Source: Vagococcus humatus
GTDB taxonomy: Bacteria > Bacillota > Bacilli > Lactobacillales > Vagococcaceae
Direction of reading: 5' to 3'
NCBI RefSeq assembly: GCF_003950325.1
Contig: NZ_PXZH01000002.1
Coordinates: 344,066-408,065 of the forward strand
DNA: 64,000 nt
Both the position numbers and the translations under genes were made by a program. Shown one piece after another: positions 27,945 to 40,148 of this stretch. Numbering within the stretch: the stretch's first letter is position 1; each line of letters begins with the position of its first letter. A model generated the notes under the pieces. That model had not been told where the DNA came from, did not search any database, and saw nothing but the letters and a program-made list of their open reading frames with translations.

Positions 27945-28727
27945 ATGAATGTCAATGTTTATCAACATTTTCGGAAAGAAGAGCATCCTTTTGTTGACTT
28001 TGTTTATGGCTCTTTAGAACAAGTGGATTCTCAATATTCTCCTTATTTAACAGATTTTTTGGATCCAAGACAGCAATTTATTTTGGAAACGATTGTTAGA
28101 AATCGAGAAGAGTTTCGTTTTAGCCTGTTTGGAGGCTATCCAGATGCAGAACGAAAGCGAGCACTGATTTATCCAGACTATTTTGAAGTGAAAGAAGAAG
28201 ATTTTGAAGTTTCATTGTATCAAGTGAACTATCCTATGAAATTTACAGAATTATCTCACGGAAAAATATTAGGAACGCTTATTGGAACAGGGATTACTAG
28301 AGAACATTTTGGTGATATTATTACTGATGGTAAGCAATGGCAAATTATGATGGATGAAAAAATTGCTTCTTATGTCGAATTACAAATGGATAAGATTGGC
28401 AAAGTAAGTGTTCGGTTAGAAAAATTAACAGCTTTAGACCGATTAAATCCGACCAATGATTGGGAAACAGAGGTGAATACCTTTAGTTCACTTCGAGTGG
28501 ATACGGTAATCTCTACTTTGTTTAATATTTCCCGTCAACGAGCCAAAACATTAATTGAGTCGGGAAAAGTTAAAATTAATTGGACAGAAACAACTAGACC
28601 AGATAGTTTATTAGCCATTAAAGATATGATTTCAGTGAGAGGGTTTGGCCGAATTCAATTAGTTGAATTTTTAGGTGAAACCAAAAAAGAAAAGCTTCGG
28701 ATAGAAGTTAGTATAATTCGAAAATAA
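27945..28727 (+). CDS. S4-domain RNA-binding protein YlmH
   Basis: YlmH (260 residues) has a central RRM-like region and a C-terminal S4 domain (about 180-245: SSLRVDTVISTLFNISRQRA, then LIESGKVKINW). Homologues bind ribosomes in rescue pathways and are linked to division by location. AGAAAGGAT precedes the ATG. It is followed closely by divIVA. Confidence 0.9.
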   Translation: MNVNVYQHFRKEEHPFVDFVYGSLEQVDSQYSPYLTDFLDPRQQFILETIVRNREEFRFSLFGGYPDAERKRALIYPDYFEVKEEDFEVSLYQVNYPMKFTELSHGKILGTLIGTGITREHFGDIITDGKQWQIMMDEKIASYVELQMDKIGKVSVRLEKLTALDRLNPTNDWETEVNTFSSLRVDTVISTLFNISRQRAKTLIESGKVKINWTETTRPDSLLAIKDMISVRGFGRIQLVEFLGETKKEKLRIEVSIIRK

Positions 28728-28743
28728 TTAAGAGGTGGTAAAT

Positions 28744-29439
28744 GTGGCTTTAACTCCATTAGATATTAAGAATAAAACATTTGAAAAGAAAATGCGGGGC
28801 TATAATACCGATGAAGTAGATGATTTTTTAGACATTATCATTAATGACTATGAACAACTGTTAAAAGAAAAAAAAGACAGTGATAAATCATTGAAACACG
28901 CAGAAGAAAAATTAACTTATTTTAATGAATTAAAAGATGCTTTAAATCAATCGATTATTGTGGCACAAGACACAGCAGATAAATTAAAAGACAGTGCAGA
29001 AAGAGAATCTGATATTGTTGTAACAACTGCTAATGCAGATGCTAAAGCAATTATTGCTGCAGCGAATGCAGAGGCTGAAGCGACCATTAGAGATGCTAAT
29101 AACCGAGCAGAAGAGATTCTAAATGATGCTACTAACCGAGCTATGCAATTAGCTCACGAAACAGATGATTTGAAGAAAAAAACAAGAGATTTCCATCGCA
29201 ATTTAACTTTATTATTAGAATCTCAATTAGAGATTGTTCGTAGTAAAGAGTGGAAAGAAATTTTAAAACCATTTGCTAGTTATATGGATGACTCTCATGT
29301 TAATGTAAAAGAATTACTAGATAGTGGACTTGACAAAGAAATGTCTTCTCATGTAAAATCAGAAGGACATACTGAAGCAATTGATTTATCTGATGTGTCA
29401 GATAAATCAGAGGAAGATACTTCAACTATTACAGATTAA
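28744..29439 (+). CDS. divIVA: Cell division/polarity protein DivIVA
   Basis: A GTG at 28735 lies inside the ribosome site AGAGGTGG, so I take the GTG at 28744 as the start (MALTPLDIKNKTFEKKMRGY), which gives the normal DivIVA N-terminus. The protein (231 residues) has the membrane-binding N-terminal domain (about 1-55), a long coiled coil with an Ala/Glu/Asn-rich middle, and an acidic C-terminal tail. It marks septa and poles. Confidence 0.95.
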   Translation: MALTPLDIKNKTFEKKMRGYNTDEVDDFLDIIINDYEQLLKEKKDSDKSLKHAEEKLTYFNELKDALNQSIIVAQDTADKLKDSAERESDIVVTTANADAKAIIAAANAEAEATIRDANNRAEEILNDATNRAMQLAHETDDLKKKTRDFHRNLTLLLESQLEIVRSKEWKEILKPFASYMDDSHVNVKELLDSGLDKEMSSHVKSEGHTEAIDLSDVSDKSEEDTSTITD

Positions 29440-29452
29440 TATCAAGCTATTA

Positions 29453-29680
29453 TTGGAACAGAAAAACTTTCTACCATCCTTACCAGCGAGCTACTGATAG
29501 TGAAAGAGTAGTAGGCCCTAGTAGAAAGAAAGATCCTCCAATTAGACGTAACTCTGAATGTTTTAGTAAGAGTTGCCGAGTCATTCACGTTACGAATTCA
29601 AGAGAGAATGGCAACATTCTAAATTTGGGTGGTACCACGAGCACTTCGTCCCTTTACCGGGAAGGAAGGGCTCTTTTTTT
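29453..29680 (+). promoter_or_regulatory. T-box riboswitch for isoleucine, upstream of ileS
   Basis: Stem I is readable: basal helix TTGGA (29453-29457) with TCCAA (29537-29541), and CTTTCTAC (29467-29474) with GTAGAAAG (29521-29528). The loop between them on the 3' side contains ATC (29533-29535), the isoleucine specifier codon. The T-box GGGTGGTACCACG lies at about 29627-29639; its TGGT bulge fits an A discriminator. A terminator (29639-29680) with GAGC/GCTC and TTC/GAA pairing and a T-run follows. Uncharged tRNA-Ile would promote read-through. Confidence 0.95.
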
Positions 29681-29708
29681 GACAAAAATTTAAAAGGAGT
29701 TGCAGTCC

Positions 29709-32507
29709 ATGAAAGTTAAAGATACATTAAATTTAGGAAAAACTGCTTTTCCGATGCGTGGAAATTTGCCAAATCGTGAAGCAGATTGGCAAAAAGAATG
29801 GGAAGAGAACAAGGTCTATGAGCGTCGCCAAGAATTAAATGAAGGAAAACCAACATTTATTTTACATGATGGACCTCCTTATGCAAATGGAAATATTCAC
29901 ATTGGTCATGCTTTAAATAAAATTAGTAAAGATATCATTATTCGTTCTAAATCTATGTCTGGTTTTAGAGCACCTTATGTACCAGGATGGGATACTCACG
30001 GTTTGCCTATTGAACAAGTATTAGCTAATAAAGGGGTAAAACGTAAAGAATTGCCGCGAGCTGAGTATTTAGAAAAATGTGAAGAATATGCTTTGTCACA
30101 AGTAGACAAACAACGAGCAGATTTTAAACGTTTAGGAGTAGCTGGGGATTGGGATCATCCTTACGTGACGTTAACTCCTGATTATGTAGCAAACCAAATC
30201 CGAGTATTCGGTAAAATGGCTGAGAAAGGCTATATTTATAAAGGATTAAAACCAATTTACTGGTCACCATCTAGTGAATCATCTTTAGCAGAAGCAGAAA
30301 TTGAATATAAAGATGTTAAATCTCCTTCTATTTATGTAGCATTTGGAGTGAAAGATGGTAAAGGGTTATTAGATTCAGATACTTCCTTTATTATTTGGAC
30401 GACAACACCTTGGACATTACCTGCTAACTTAGGGATTTCTGTTAATGCTAATTTCCAATATGTGTTGATTGAGGCAGACGGACGTAAATTTGTTGTAGCT
30501 AAAGACTTACTGGAAAAAGTAGTTGCAGAAATTGGTTTCGAGCAAGTCACTGTCTTAAAAGAGTTTAAAGGGGAAGAAATGGAATACATGACTGCTATGC
30601 ATCCATTTTATGACCGGACATCTCTTGTAATGTTAGGAGACCATGTAACTTTAGAAGCTGGGACTGGTTTAGTTCATACTGCTCCAGGACACGGGGAAGA
30701 TGACTATATTGTTTCTAAAAAATATGGGATTGAACCTTTATCTCCAGTTAATGCAAGAGGACTTATGACCGAAGAAGCACCAGGATTTGAAGGGGAATTT
30801 TATGATAAGATTAATCCAAAAGTAACGGATTTATTAAAAGAAAAAAATGCCTTATTAAAATTAGAATTCTTTACGCATAGTTATCCTCATGATTGGCGCA
30901 CAAAAAAACCAGTAATTTATCGAGCAACAACCCAATGGTTTGCTTCTATTGATAAATTTAGAGAACAAATTTTAGCAGAAGTTGAAAAAGTTGATTGGTT
31001 AAATCCATGGGGACAAGTTCGTCTTTATAACATGGTTAGAGATAGAGGAGACTGGGTTATCTCTCGTCAACGTGCTTGGGGAGTTCCTTTACCTATTTTT
31101 TATGCTGAAAATGATGAACCGATCATGACAGAAGAAACAATTGAACATGTGGCTCAGTTATTTGAAACACATGGTGCAAAAGTTTGGTTTGAAAGAGAAG
31201 CTAAAGAGTTATTACCAGAAGGCTTTACTCATCCAGGTAGTCCAAATGGTGAATTTAGAAAAGAAACAGATATTATGGATGTATGGTTTGACTCAGGTTC
31301 TTCTCATGAAGCTGTGTTAAAACAACGACCTCAACTAAGTTTTCCTGCTGATTTATATTTAGAAGGTTCTGACCAATATCGTGGTTGGTTTAACTCAAGT
31401 ATTACCACAAGTGTAGCGATTAACGGAGTAGCTCCCTATAAAGCGGTGCTATCTCAAGGTTTTACTTTAGATGGTAAAGGTCGTAAACAAAGTAAATCAC
31501 TAGGTAATACTATTGATCCAAATAAAGTTAACAACCAATTTGGAGCAGATATTTTACGTTTATGGGTTTCTAGTGTGGACTATGAATCAGATGTTAAAGT
31601 GGATATGGATATTTTAAAACAAGTGTCAGAAGTATATCGTAAAATAAGAAATACTATGCGTTTCTTACTAGCTAATACCTCTGATTATGATGTAACACAA
31701 AATCGAGTTCCATTCCAAGAATTACGTTCAGTTGACAAATACATGATGATTCGTCTAAATGACGTGATTAAAACCATTCGCGAAAAAGGCTATGAAGCTT
31801 ATTCATTCTCAACTGTCTATAAAACATTAGTTAACTTTTGTACAGTTGATTTATCAGCTTTCTATTTAGATTTTGCTAAAGATGTGTTATACATTGAAGG
31901 GGAAGATAATCATGAACGTCGTTGTATGCAAACTGTTTTCTACGAAGTTTTAGTTGCATTGACTAAATTGATGACACCAATCTTACCTCATACAGCAGAA
32001 GAAATTTGGGTATTTTTACAAGAGGAAGAAGAGTATGTTCAGCTAGCTGAATTACCAGAAGTAACAGTCTATCCAAATCAAGCAGAATTATTAGATATGT
32101 GGCAAGCCTTTATGGCATTTAGAGATAACGTGTTAAAAGCGTTAGAAGAAGCTCGTAATGCTAAATTAATTGGTAAATCATTTGAAGCTAAATTAACGAT
32201 TTATCCAAGCGAAACCATTCAAGCTTTACTAAATGAAATTAATGTGAATTTAGCACAAGTCTTAATTGTGTCTGATTTAGACATTGCTAAAGTGGGAGAA
32301 ACAGTTCCAGAGGCAGCTATTTCCTTTGATGATGTTGCCATTTTAGTAGAAAAAGCTGAAGGAGAAGTTTGTGACAGATGTCGCGCAGTGAAAACATCAG
32401 TTGGGACTCATGATTCCTTACCAATGATGTGTGATCGTTGTGCTGAAATTGTGGAAGCTAACTACCCAGCAGCCGTTGAAGAAGGTCTTGAAACTAAAGA
32501 TAACTAG
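29709..32507 (+). CDS. ileS: Isoleucyl-tRNA synthetase
   Basis: The class Ia synthetase (932 residues) charges tRNA-Ile. I place the start at the ATG at 29709 ([18 protein letters not shown]), nine bases after AAAGGAG, rather than a TTG at 29700. Motifs: HIGH as [10 protein letters not shown] near residue 65, the CP1 editing domain with [15 protein letters not shown] variant as KQSKSLGN near residue 595, and a C-terminal zinc site with two CDRC pairs. The zinc-containing, about 930-residue form is the common bacterial type, with no sign of the mupirocin-resistant long form. Confidence 0.98.
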   Translation: MKVKDTLNLGKTAFPMRGNLPNREADWQKEWEENKVYERRQELNEGKPTFILHDGPPYANGNIHIGHALNKISKDIIIRSKSMSGFRAPYVPGWDTHGLPIEQVLANKGVKRKELPRAEYLEKCEEYALSQVDKQRADFKRLGVAGDWDHPYVTLTPDYVANQIRVFGKMAEKGYIYKGLKPIYWSPSSESSLAEAEIEYKDVKSPSIYVAFGVKDGKGLLDSDTSFIIWTTTPWTLPANLGISVNANFQYVLIEADGRKFVVAKDLLEKVVAEIGFEQVTVLKEFKGEEMEYMTAMHPFYDRTSLVMLGDHVTLEAGTGLVHTAPGHGEDDYIVSKKYGIEPLSPVNARGLMTEEAPGFEGEFYDKINPKVTDLLKEKNALLKLEFFTHSYPHDWRTKKPVIYRATTQWFASIDKFREQILAEVEKVDWLNPWGQVRLYNMVRDRGDWVISRQRAWGVPLPIFYAENDEPIMTEETIEHVAQLFETHGAKVWFEREAKELLPEGFTHPGSPNGEFRKETDIMDVWFDSGSSHEAVLKQRPQLSFPADLYLEGSDQYRGWFNSSITTSVAINGVAPYKAVLSQGFTLDGKGRKQSKSLGNTIDPNKVNNQFGADILRLWVSSVDYESDVKVDMDILKQVSEVYRKIRNTMRFLLANTSDYDVTQNRVPFQELRSVDKYMMIRLNDVIKTIREKGYEAYSFSTVYKTLVNFCTVDLSAFYLDFAKDVLYIEGEDNHERRCMQTVFYEVLVALTKLMTPILPHTAEEIWVFLQEEEEYVQLAELPEVTVYPNQAELLDMWQAFMAFRDNVLKALEEARNAKLIGKSFEAKLTIYPSETIQALLNEINVNLAQVLIVSDLDIAKVGETVPEAAISFDDVAILVEKAEGEVCDRCRAVKTSVGTHDSLPMMCDRCAEIVEANYPAAVEEGLETKDN

Positions 32508-32540
32508 ATTTTTCTCAATGAGAGATTAAGCTAGTGTTAT

Positions 32541-32582
32541 AAAAAAATAACCTACTAGAAAATTTTCTAGTAGGTTATTTTT
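32541..32582. terminator. Bidirectional terminator between ileS and zwf
   Basis: The 18-base arms 32545-32562 and 32563-32580 are perfect reverse complements with A/T tails. They serve the convergent ileS and zwf genes. Confidence 0.9.
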
Positions 32583-32583
32583 G

Positions 32584-34110
32584 TTAAGGTAATTGATTAT
32601 GTTCTCGGTACCAGTTATCTGGTTGCCAAACCCACTGGAAACCATCTCGTTCTAATAATTCAAAAGCAGCATCAGGCCCCATCGTTCCACTAGCATAGTT
32701 AGGAAAATCTACTTCAGGTTGTGAATCCCAAGCTTGCCTAATAATATCTACGATTCGCCAAGATTGTGCCACTTCATCCCAATGAGTAAAGTTAGTAGCA
32801 TCGCCTTTTAACGCATCTAGTAACAGTTTTTCATAAGCTTCTGGAGTATTATCCAAAGTATCAGAAGAGTGGCGGTAATCCAATTTGATAGGACGTAACT
32901 GATAGTCTCCACCGATTGTTTTACCGTTAAGGGTTAAAGAAAATCCTTCAGTTGGCTGAATATAAATAGTTAACACATTGCGTAAGCCTGTATCATTTTC
33001 ATCAATTGGTGCATTTGCTTCTCTAAATACATTAATAGGAGTCGGTTTAAATACAATATGAATCCGTGTTCCTTTTTCGGTTAGCCGTTTACCAGTTCGA
33101 ATGTAGAATGGAACTCCTTTCCAACGAAAATTATCAATCAATAATTTTCCTGCTACAAAGGTTTCAGTTGTAGAACGAGGATTAACGTTAGGTTCATCTT
33201 GGTAGCTAGAAAATTCTTTAGCTCCTAATTTTCCTTCAGCATATTGTCCTCGCACAAAGTTTTTTTGTGCTTCTTGTTCTGTGTATAAGCGAATAGATTC
33301 TAATGCTTTTATTTTTTCATAGCGAATATTTTTATCAGTGAAAACAGTAGGAGCTTCCATGGCTAGAAGGGCTACAATTTGTAAAATATGATTTTGTACC
33401 ATATCTTTTAAAGCACCACTTTGGTCGTAATAGCCGCCTCTTTCTTCTACCCCTAAAGATTCAGCTAAAGTCACTTGTACATTGTCAATATATTTATGAT
33501 TCCAAAGAGATTCAAAAATATTATTCCCAAACCGAACAGCTGAAATATTTTGGACCATTTCTTTTCCAAGATAGTGGTCAATTCTAAAAATATCATCTTC
33601 GTCAAATACGGAGCGAATCTCTTCATTTAATTGCTCAGCCGAGTGATAGTCTGATCCAAAAGGTTTTTCAATAATAAGACGGTGGAAACCATTTGGGGTA
33701 ACAATGTTTTCACTATGGAGATGACCAGCAATCGTCCCAAAGAATTGAGGTGCCATTGCTAGATAAAATAATTGATTACCAGCTAAATGATACGTTTCAT
33801 CTAATTGAGTTGCTAAAGTTTTAAGAGCAGCATATTGCTCAGGCTCAGACACATTCAGAGCTTGATAGTAAAAATGGCGAATGAAGCTTTGTAGCTCTTG
33901 TTCTGTAGGATGGAGTGCTTGAATAGATGAGGCAACAATTTCTTGAAAGGTTTCCTGTGTCCATTCTCTTCGAGCTGTTCCGATGACAGCAAAGTGTTCG
34001 TTTAAATACCCCTTCCTATATAAGCGGAAGAGTGAAGGGTATAATTTTCTTTTGGCTAAGTCACCACTTGCACCAAAAATAGTGAGCAATGCTCGTTGTT
34101 CGTTTGTCAT
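32584..34110 (-). CDS. zwf: Glucose-6-phosphate 1-dehydrogenase
   Basis: The enzyme oxidises glucose 6-phosphate to 6-phosphogluconolactone, reducing NADP, at the entry of the pentose phosphate pathway. The 508-residue protein has the Rossmann loop TIFGASGDLAKRKLYPSLF, the EKPFG motif, the catalytic RIDHYLGKE, and the C-terminal YIRTGKRL segment. Neighbouring ileS plus zwf is also the order in Enterococcus. AAGGAGC precedes the start on the minus strand. Confidence 0.97.
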   Translation of the reverse strand: MTNEQRALLTIFGASGDLAKRKLYPSLFRLYRKGYLNEHFAVIGTARREWTQETFQEIVASSIQALHPTEQELQSFIRHFYYQALNVSEPEQYAALKTLATQLDETYHLAGNQLFYLAMAPQFFGTIAGHLHSENIVTPNGFHRLIIEKPFGSDYHSAEQLNEEIRSVFDEDDIFRIDHYLGKEMVQNISAVRFGNNIFESLWNHKYIDNVQVTLAESLGVEERGGYYDQSGALKDMVQNHILQIVALLAMEAPTVFTDKNIRYEKIKALESIRLYTEQEAQKNFVRGQYAEGKLGAKEFSSYQDEPNVNPRSTTETFVAGKLLIDNFRWKGVPFYIRTGKRLTEKGTRIHIVFKPTPINVFREANAPIDENDTGLRNVLTIYIQPTEGFSLTLNGKTIGGDYQLRPIKLDYRHSSDTLDNTPEAYEKLLLDALKGDATNFTHWDEVAQSWRIVDIIRQAWDSQPEVDFPNYASGTMGPDAAFELLERDGFQWVWQPDNWYREHNQLP

Positions 34111-34202
34111 ATAGATTAGCTCCTTCTTATTTATCTACTAAAAAAACACAATTAGTCTTATTTTACAATTAATAGTTAGGTACTTCAAGCAAATAGGTAC
34201 AT

Positions 34203-34235
34203 AAAAAAGCCTCAGATCAAGCTTATGAGACTTTT
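34203..34235 (-). terminator. Terminator of the DtxR-type regulator gene
   Basis: On the minus strand, AAAAGTCTCA and TGAGGCTTTT pair (one G-U) with an 11-base loop, followed by Ts, just after the stop codon. Confidence 0.75.
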
Positions 34236-34237
34236 AG

Positions 34238-34888
34238 TTACAGGACTGAGATAAAAATATTGTTAGCTGCTTTTCGACTGATTTGATAAGTGTGGTTAGC
34301 TTGATCAACTAAAGTAATAGGTCCTTCGTAGGCCCCAATCTCTGTGAGAGTTAGAATCGTATTAATTTCAAGTGAAATACTAGCTAAATAATCTAGAAGT
34401 TCACGCTCATCTAGTACTCGTTCAATTTTTAAGGTAGTGCCAACAGGAACATCATTTAAGGTTTGAGTATTTATTTCAGAAATAGATTGATTGTGTTGGG
34501 GAATAATACCACCATGGGGACAATTTTTAGGAAAATTAAGAAATACTTCTAAGCGGTTAGCTAGTTCTTCTGAGGTAACATGTTCTAACACTTCTGCTTC
34601 TGCATGAACTTCATGCCATTTATACCCTAATTTATTAACTAAAAATACTTCCCAAAGACGATGTTTTCGAATTAAAGCACTGGCTTTGTTTAAACCATTA
34701 GCAGTTAGTTGAACCCCTTGATAAGGTGAGTGGCTAACAAAGCCATCTTTTTCAAGTTTTGAAATCATTTCACTAACTGAGGCAGCTGAAACATTTAAGC
34801 TAGCAACAATTGCTTTATTCGGCACTTTTTGATCATAACCACCTAATTCAAATATAATTTTTAGATAGTCTTCTTTATTAGGAGTCAT
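34238..34888 (-). CDS. DtxR/MntR-family metal-dependent repressor
   Basis: An ATG at 34915 is in frame without a ribosome site; the ATG at 34888 (MTPNKEDYLKIIFELGG) follows AGGAAAG and gives 216 residues. The protein has a winged helix (about 1-65, NVSAASVSEMISKLEKDGFV), a metal-binding dimer domain with HAEAEVLEHV and NCPHGG, and a C-terminal FeoA/SH3-like domain. This architecture is that of ScaR/SloR/EfaR manganese repressors of streptococci and enterococci. No transporter gene is adjacent, so the targets lie elsewhere. Mn preference is inferred. Confidence 0.88.
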   Translation of the reverse strand: MTPNKEDYLKIIFELGGYDQKVPNKAIVASLNVSAASVSEMISKLEKDGFVSHSPYQGVQLTANGLNKASALIRKHRLWEVFLVNKLGYKWHEVHAEAEVLEHVTSEELANRLEVFLNFPKNCPHGGIIPQHNQSISEINTQTLNDVPVGTTLKIERVLDERELLDYLASISLEINTILTLTEIGAYEGPITLVDQANHTYQISRKAANNIFISVL

Positions 34889-35068
34889 TAAATCTTTCCT
34901 CACTTTCTTATTCATCTTATTTTATCAGAAAATAGGGCAAGGGTACAATGAAACTTTTTTGAAAACGCCTACTTAATGAAAAGCTTAAAAACAGGTAGGA
35001 ATTGTCGCAGAAATCATCTTTTTTGCTTATAATAATAAAGAAATAAGAGAGGTTAGGGAGGAATTTAA

Positions 35069-35821
35069 ATGGCGAAAAAATTTAATGAGATACATGAAGT
35101 GACTTTTTATGAATGTGATATTAATGGGACGATGACGTTGCCTATGCTTTTAAATAGTGTTATTAAAACATCTGAAGCTCAAAGCGAACAATTACAGGTA
35201 AGTACAGACCAGCTACAAAAATTAGGCATAACCTGGGTGATTACTCAACATGAAATGAATATTCACCGTCTACCTAAAGTAGGACAACTGATTAAAATTA
35301 CTACCCAGGGAACTAGTTACAATAAATACTTTTGTTACCGAGAGTTTTGGGTACAGGATAAAGAAACAGGGGAACAGTTAGCTCATATTTTTTCAACTTT
35401 TGTCTTGATGGATTTAACCACACGAAAAATGATTAGTGTGCCAGATGATCTATTAGTTGCTTTTGAAAGTGAAAAAATAAAAAGAATTCATAGAGGGCCA
35501 CATTTTCATCAACCAACAGACGGCGCTTTTCACCAACCTTACCGAGTTCGTTTCTCTGATATTGATAGTAACAAACATGTGAACAATGCTAAATATTTGG
35601 ACTGGATGGTAGATTGTTTGGACTATGATAAATTGACTCAATACCTACCTCAAAAAGTTTGGATTAAATTTGAAAAAGAGATTTCTTATGGTCATACGAT
35701 TGACAGTTTTTTTAGTCAACGTTTATTAGAAGAACATGATCAATTTTGGACGGATCATGAAATTTTTGTGGAGGGAAATCGATGTGCTAGTGCCAATATT
35801 TTATGGAGAAAAAGAAAATAA
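35069..35821 (+). CDS. Acyl-ACP thioesterase
   Basis: The 250-residue protein consists of two hot-dog domains (about 1-140 and 155-250). The N-terminal one carries the family's ECDINGTMTLPMLLN, and the second the repeat-like FSDIDSNKHVNNAKYLDWM. It should release fatty acids from acyl-ACP. In bacteria these enzymes are thought to tune membrane acyl supply or recycle acyl-ACP. It has its own ribosome site (GGGAGG) and is divergent from the DtxR-type gene. Confidence 0.87.
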   Translation: MAKKFNEIHEVTFYECDINGTMTLPMLLNSVIKTSEAQSEQLQVSTDQLQKLGITWVITQHEMNIHRLPKVGQLIKITTQGTSYNKYFCYREFWVQDKETGEQLAHIFSTFVLMDLTTRKMISVPDDLLVAFESEKIKRIHRGPHFHQPTDGAFHQPYRVRFSDIDSNKHVNNAKYLDWMVDCLDYDKLTQYLPQKVWIKFEKEISYGHTIDSFFSQRLLEEHDQFWTDHEIFVEGNRCASANILWRKRK

Positions 35822-36012
35822 CAAAAAGAGAGATAATCTACTTATAAAAAAGTGAATAAATATATTAAAAAAAGGATGGTTATTTATTTAAAAATAACTG
35901 GATAATAGATGAATCAAGTCGCCCTTACGCCACGATAGTTGCTTAAAAAAACTATTTGTTGCATAATTATTACAGATACTTATTTGTACTTAAATGAAAG
36001 GGAGTGGACATA
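35822..36012 (+). promoter_or_regulatory. Leader region of the osmolyte transporter operon
   Basis: This gap is AT-rich except for one GC-richer block at about 35917-35935 (AAGTCGCCCTTACGCCACG). A weak hairpin GTTATTT / AAATAAC lies at about 35880. I could not place a confident promoter or match a known riboswitch. The region probably carries the osmotic control of the operon, but that is inference. Confidence 0.3.
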
Positions 36013-37214
36013 TTGATTGAATTTAAACATGTAACAAAAATCTTTAAAGGCGGAAAAGTCGCTGTAGATGATGTTAATATTTCATTTAATAAAGGTGAAT
36101 TTATCTGTTTTATTGGAACGAGTGGTAGTGGAAAAACAACCACCATGCGAATGTTGAATCGTATGCTAGACCCAACTAAAGGACAAATCTTAATAGATGG
36201 ACAAGATATACAGAAGAAAGATCCTGTTCAATTGCGCCGTGAAATTGGCTATGTGATTCAAAATATTGGTTTAATGCCTCACATGACTATTAGAGAAAAC
36301 ATTGTTCTTGTTCCTAAGCTACTAAAATGGCCAGAAGAGGAACGCAACCGGATTGCAGAAAAAATGATTGACTTAGTGGAATTACCTCGTGAAATGTTAG
36401 ATCGTTATCCTAGTCAATTATCAGGAGGACAGCAGCAACGGATTGGGGTTGTTCGGGCATTAGCTGCGGATCAAGATTTAATTCTAATGGATGAGCCTTT
36501 CGGTGCACTAGATCCGATTACCCGGGAGTCTTTACAAGAATTAATTAAAGAACTACAAGAAAAAATGGGGAAGACAGTCGTCTTTGTAACCCATGATATG
36601 GATGAAGCATTAAATTTAGCTAACCGCATTTTAATTATGGATGAAGGTAAACCTATCCAGTTTGATACTCCAGACAATATTTTACGTCATCCAGCCAATA
36701 AGTTTGTTGAAAATTTAATTGGTGAGGAACGTCTTATTCAAGCACGTCAAAATGAGACACAAGTGAAACACGTGATGCTAACTTCGCCAATTTCGATTAC
36801 TCCAGAAAAATCAATTTCTGAAGGAATTAGTTTAATGCGGCAAAAACGAGTAGACAGTCTTATTGTGGTAGATGGACAAGGCAACTTAAAAGGAATTGTG
36901 GATTTAGAAGACATTAATGTTCACCGCAAATATGCGACAAGCATTGGGGATATTATGAATACGAATGTTTTTTATGTAGAAAAAGAGTCCTTATTAAGAG
37001 ATACGTTGCAAAAAGTTTTAAAACGTGGCTTTAAGTATGTGCCAGTAGTAGACGATCATCAAAAGTTAGTTGGCATTATCACCCGTTCTTCTCTTGTAGA
37101 TATTGTGTATGATGCAGTATGGGGAGATGAACAGCAAGAGGAAGCAGAAGAAGGAGACAATAAGGAGTTACAAGAAGCGACACCCACCTCTTCTAAAAGT
37201 CAGGAGGGAGTGTA

Positions 37215-37215
<1 letters not shown>
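36013..37215 (+). CDS. opuCA: Osmoprotectant ABC transporter, ATPase subunit (OpuCA type)
   Basis: A GTG at 36004 overlaps the ribosome site AAAGGGAG; the TTG at 36013 ([11 protein letters not shown]) gives the usual start and 400 residues. ABC domain: Walker [10 protein letters not shown], signature LSGGQQQR, Walker [13 protein letters not shown]. The C-terminal part (about 255-375) holds two CBS domains, including [19 protein letters not shown] and [12 protein letters not shown] elements, which in this family sense ionic strength or bind c-di-AMP. Imports glycine betaine, carnitine or choline with the next three genes. Confidence 0.92.
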
Positions 37216-38783
<1,568 letters not shown>

Positions 38784-38784
<1 letters not shown>

Positions 38785-39446
38785 TGAAAGATATGAGTGT
38801 ATGGGAACAATTCTTTTATTACTTTACCCTTAATGGTAGTTATGTCTTTAGTCAATTTGTCAGACACTTTTTAATTTCGATTTATGGCGTGTTGTTTGCA
38901 GCGGTGGTTGGGATTCCAGTTGGGATTTGGATAGCTAGACGTAAAAAACTAGCTAAATGGGTGATTGGAATGGCTAATGTTATTCAAACAATTCCTTCTT
39001 TAGCTATGCTGTCCATTTTAATGTTAGGATTAGGTTTAGGTGTTAACACAGTAATTGTCACAGTCTTTTTATATTCTTTATTACCTATCATTTCCAATAC
39101 GTATACAGGAATGATTCAAGTGGATCCTACTATTTTAGATGTAGGAAAAGGGATGGGAATGACTAAGTTCCAATTGCTTTTTCAAGTAGAATTACCTTTA
39201 TCAATTTCAGTTATTATGGCCGGTATTAGAAATGCTTTAGTTGTGGCGATTGGGATTACAGCCATTGGTTCTTTTGTTGGAGCAGGTGGCTTAGGGGATA
39301 TCATTACTAGAGGAACCAATGCTACTAACGGCACTTCTTTGATTTTAGTTGGAGCTTTACCAACAGCTTTAATGGCCATCGTAGTAGATTGGCTGCTAGG
39401 TTTATTAGAGAAAAAATTGGACCCAGCTATGCGGGCTAAAAAATAA
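38784..39446 (+). CDS. opuCD: Osmoprotectant ABC transporter permease (OpuCD type)
   Basis: The second permease, 220 residues, is similar to OpuCB and has the coupling motif DVGKGMGMTKFQLLFQVELP. It overlaps opuCC by one base. The operon order ATPase-permease-binding protein-permease is that of Bacillus and Listeria opuC. Confidence 0.92.
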
Positions 39447-39488
39447 AAAAATAAACACCAACTTTTTTAAGCTTGGTGTTTATTTTTT
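39446..39488. terminator. Bidirectional terminator after opuCD
   Basis: A-rich AATAAACACCAA pairs with TTGGTGTTTATT around an AT loop. The stop codon of the convergent phosphatidyltransferase gene lies in the loop. Confidence 0.85.
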
Positions 39489-40066
39489 TTAGCTTCTTTG
39501 AATAAGTAATAATATTCTCGGCCATAAAGTAAAAAGGATAAGAGTAAAAAGAATAAGGTTAAACCAATAACTCCATATAAGATAGATTTAGGGGCTTTAG
39601 GGAATAAAAGTAAGATAAACATACTGGCATAAAAGACAGCAGTTGAGACTTTTCCAAACCATTTAGCTCCGTCAAGTTTTTGATCATATTGCAGTAACAA
39701 CCAACCTGAAATTAACATAAATAATTCTTTGATAACTAAAACAATCACTAGTAACCACATTGCTGGATAGTAATGAACTAAACTAATAGCAATGGCTAGC
39801 TGGGTTAGTTTATCAGCAACTGGATCTAATAATTTTCCTAGCTCAGTAATCTGATTAAATTTACGAGCAATCAGTCCATCTAACATGTCTGTTAAACCAG
39901 AAAACAAAATAAGTCCAGCTGCGATATAAAAATCTGTTTTAGAAGTAGCATTTAGGATAATTTTCAAGTAAATAGGCAAAATTAAAATCCGAACCATAGA
40001 TAAAATATTGGGAATAGTAAACACGTCTTTTTTTAAATCCCAATCTTCTGTTGAAAAAAGTTTCAT
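39467..40066 (-). CDS. CDP-alcohol phosphatidyltransferase family protein
   Basis: The 199-residue membrane enzyme carries the complete family motif D-x2-DG-x2-AR-x8-G-x3-D-x3-D at about residues 60-86 (DMLDGLIARK to LLDPVAD), flanked by about five or six transmembrane helices. It links a CDP-activated lipid to an alcohol such as glycerol phosphate or phosphatidylglycerol. It is PgsA-like, but PgsA usually sits elsewhere in Firmicutes (near cinA-recA), so this may be a cardiolipin-synthase-like paralogue. AGGAGAG precedes the start. Confidence 0.85.
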   Translation of the reverse strand: MKLFSTEDWDLKKDVFTIPNILSMVRILILPIYLKIILNATSKTDFYIAAGLILFSGLTDMLDGLIARKFNQITELGKLLDPVADKLTQLAIAISLVHYYPAMWLLVIVLVIKELFMLISGWLLLQYDQKLDGAKWFGKVSTAVFYASMFILLLFPKAPKSILYGVIGLTLFFLLLSFLLYGREYYYLFKEAKKNKHQA

Positions 40067-40148
40067 AGGTCTCTCCTTTCTAAATAATCATACATGATTG
40101 ATTATAGCATAAATTTTTCTAGATATTTTCAAAACTTTTTTTATCAAT

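Noticed and set aside
35822..36003. A c-di-AMP (ydaO) riboswitch before the osmolyte operon
   Set aside because: None of the long conserved core segments of that riboswitch is visible.
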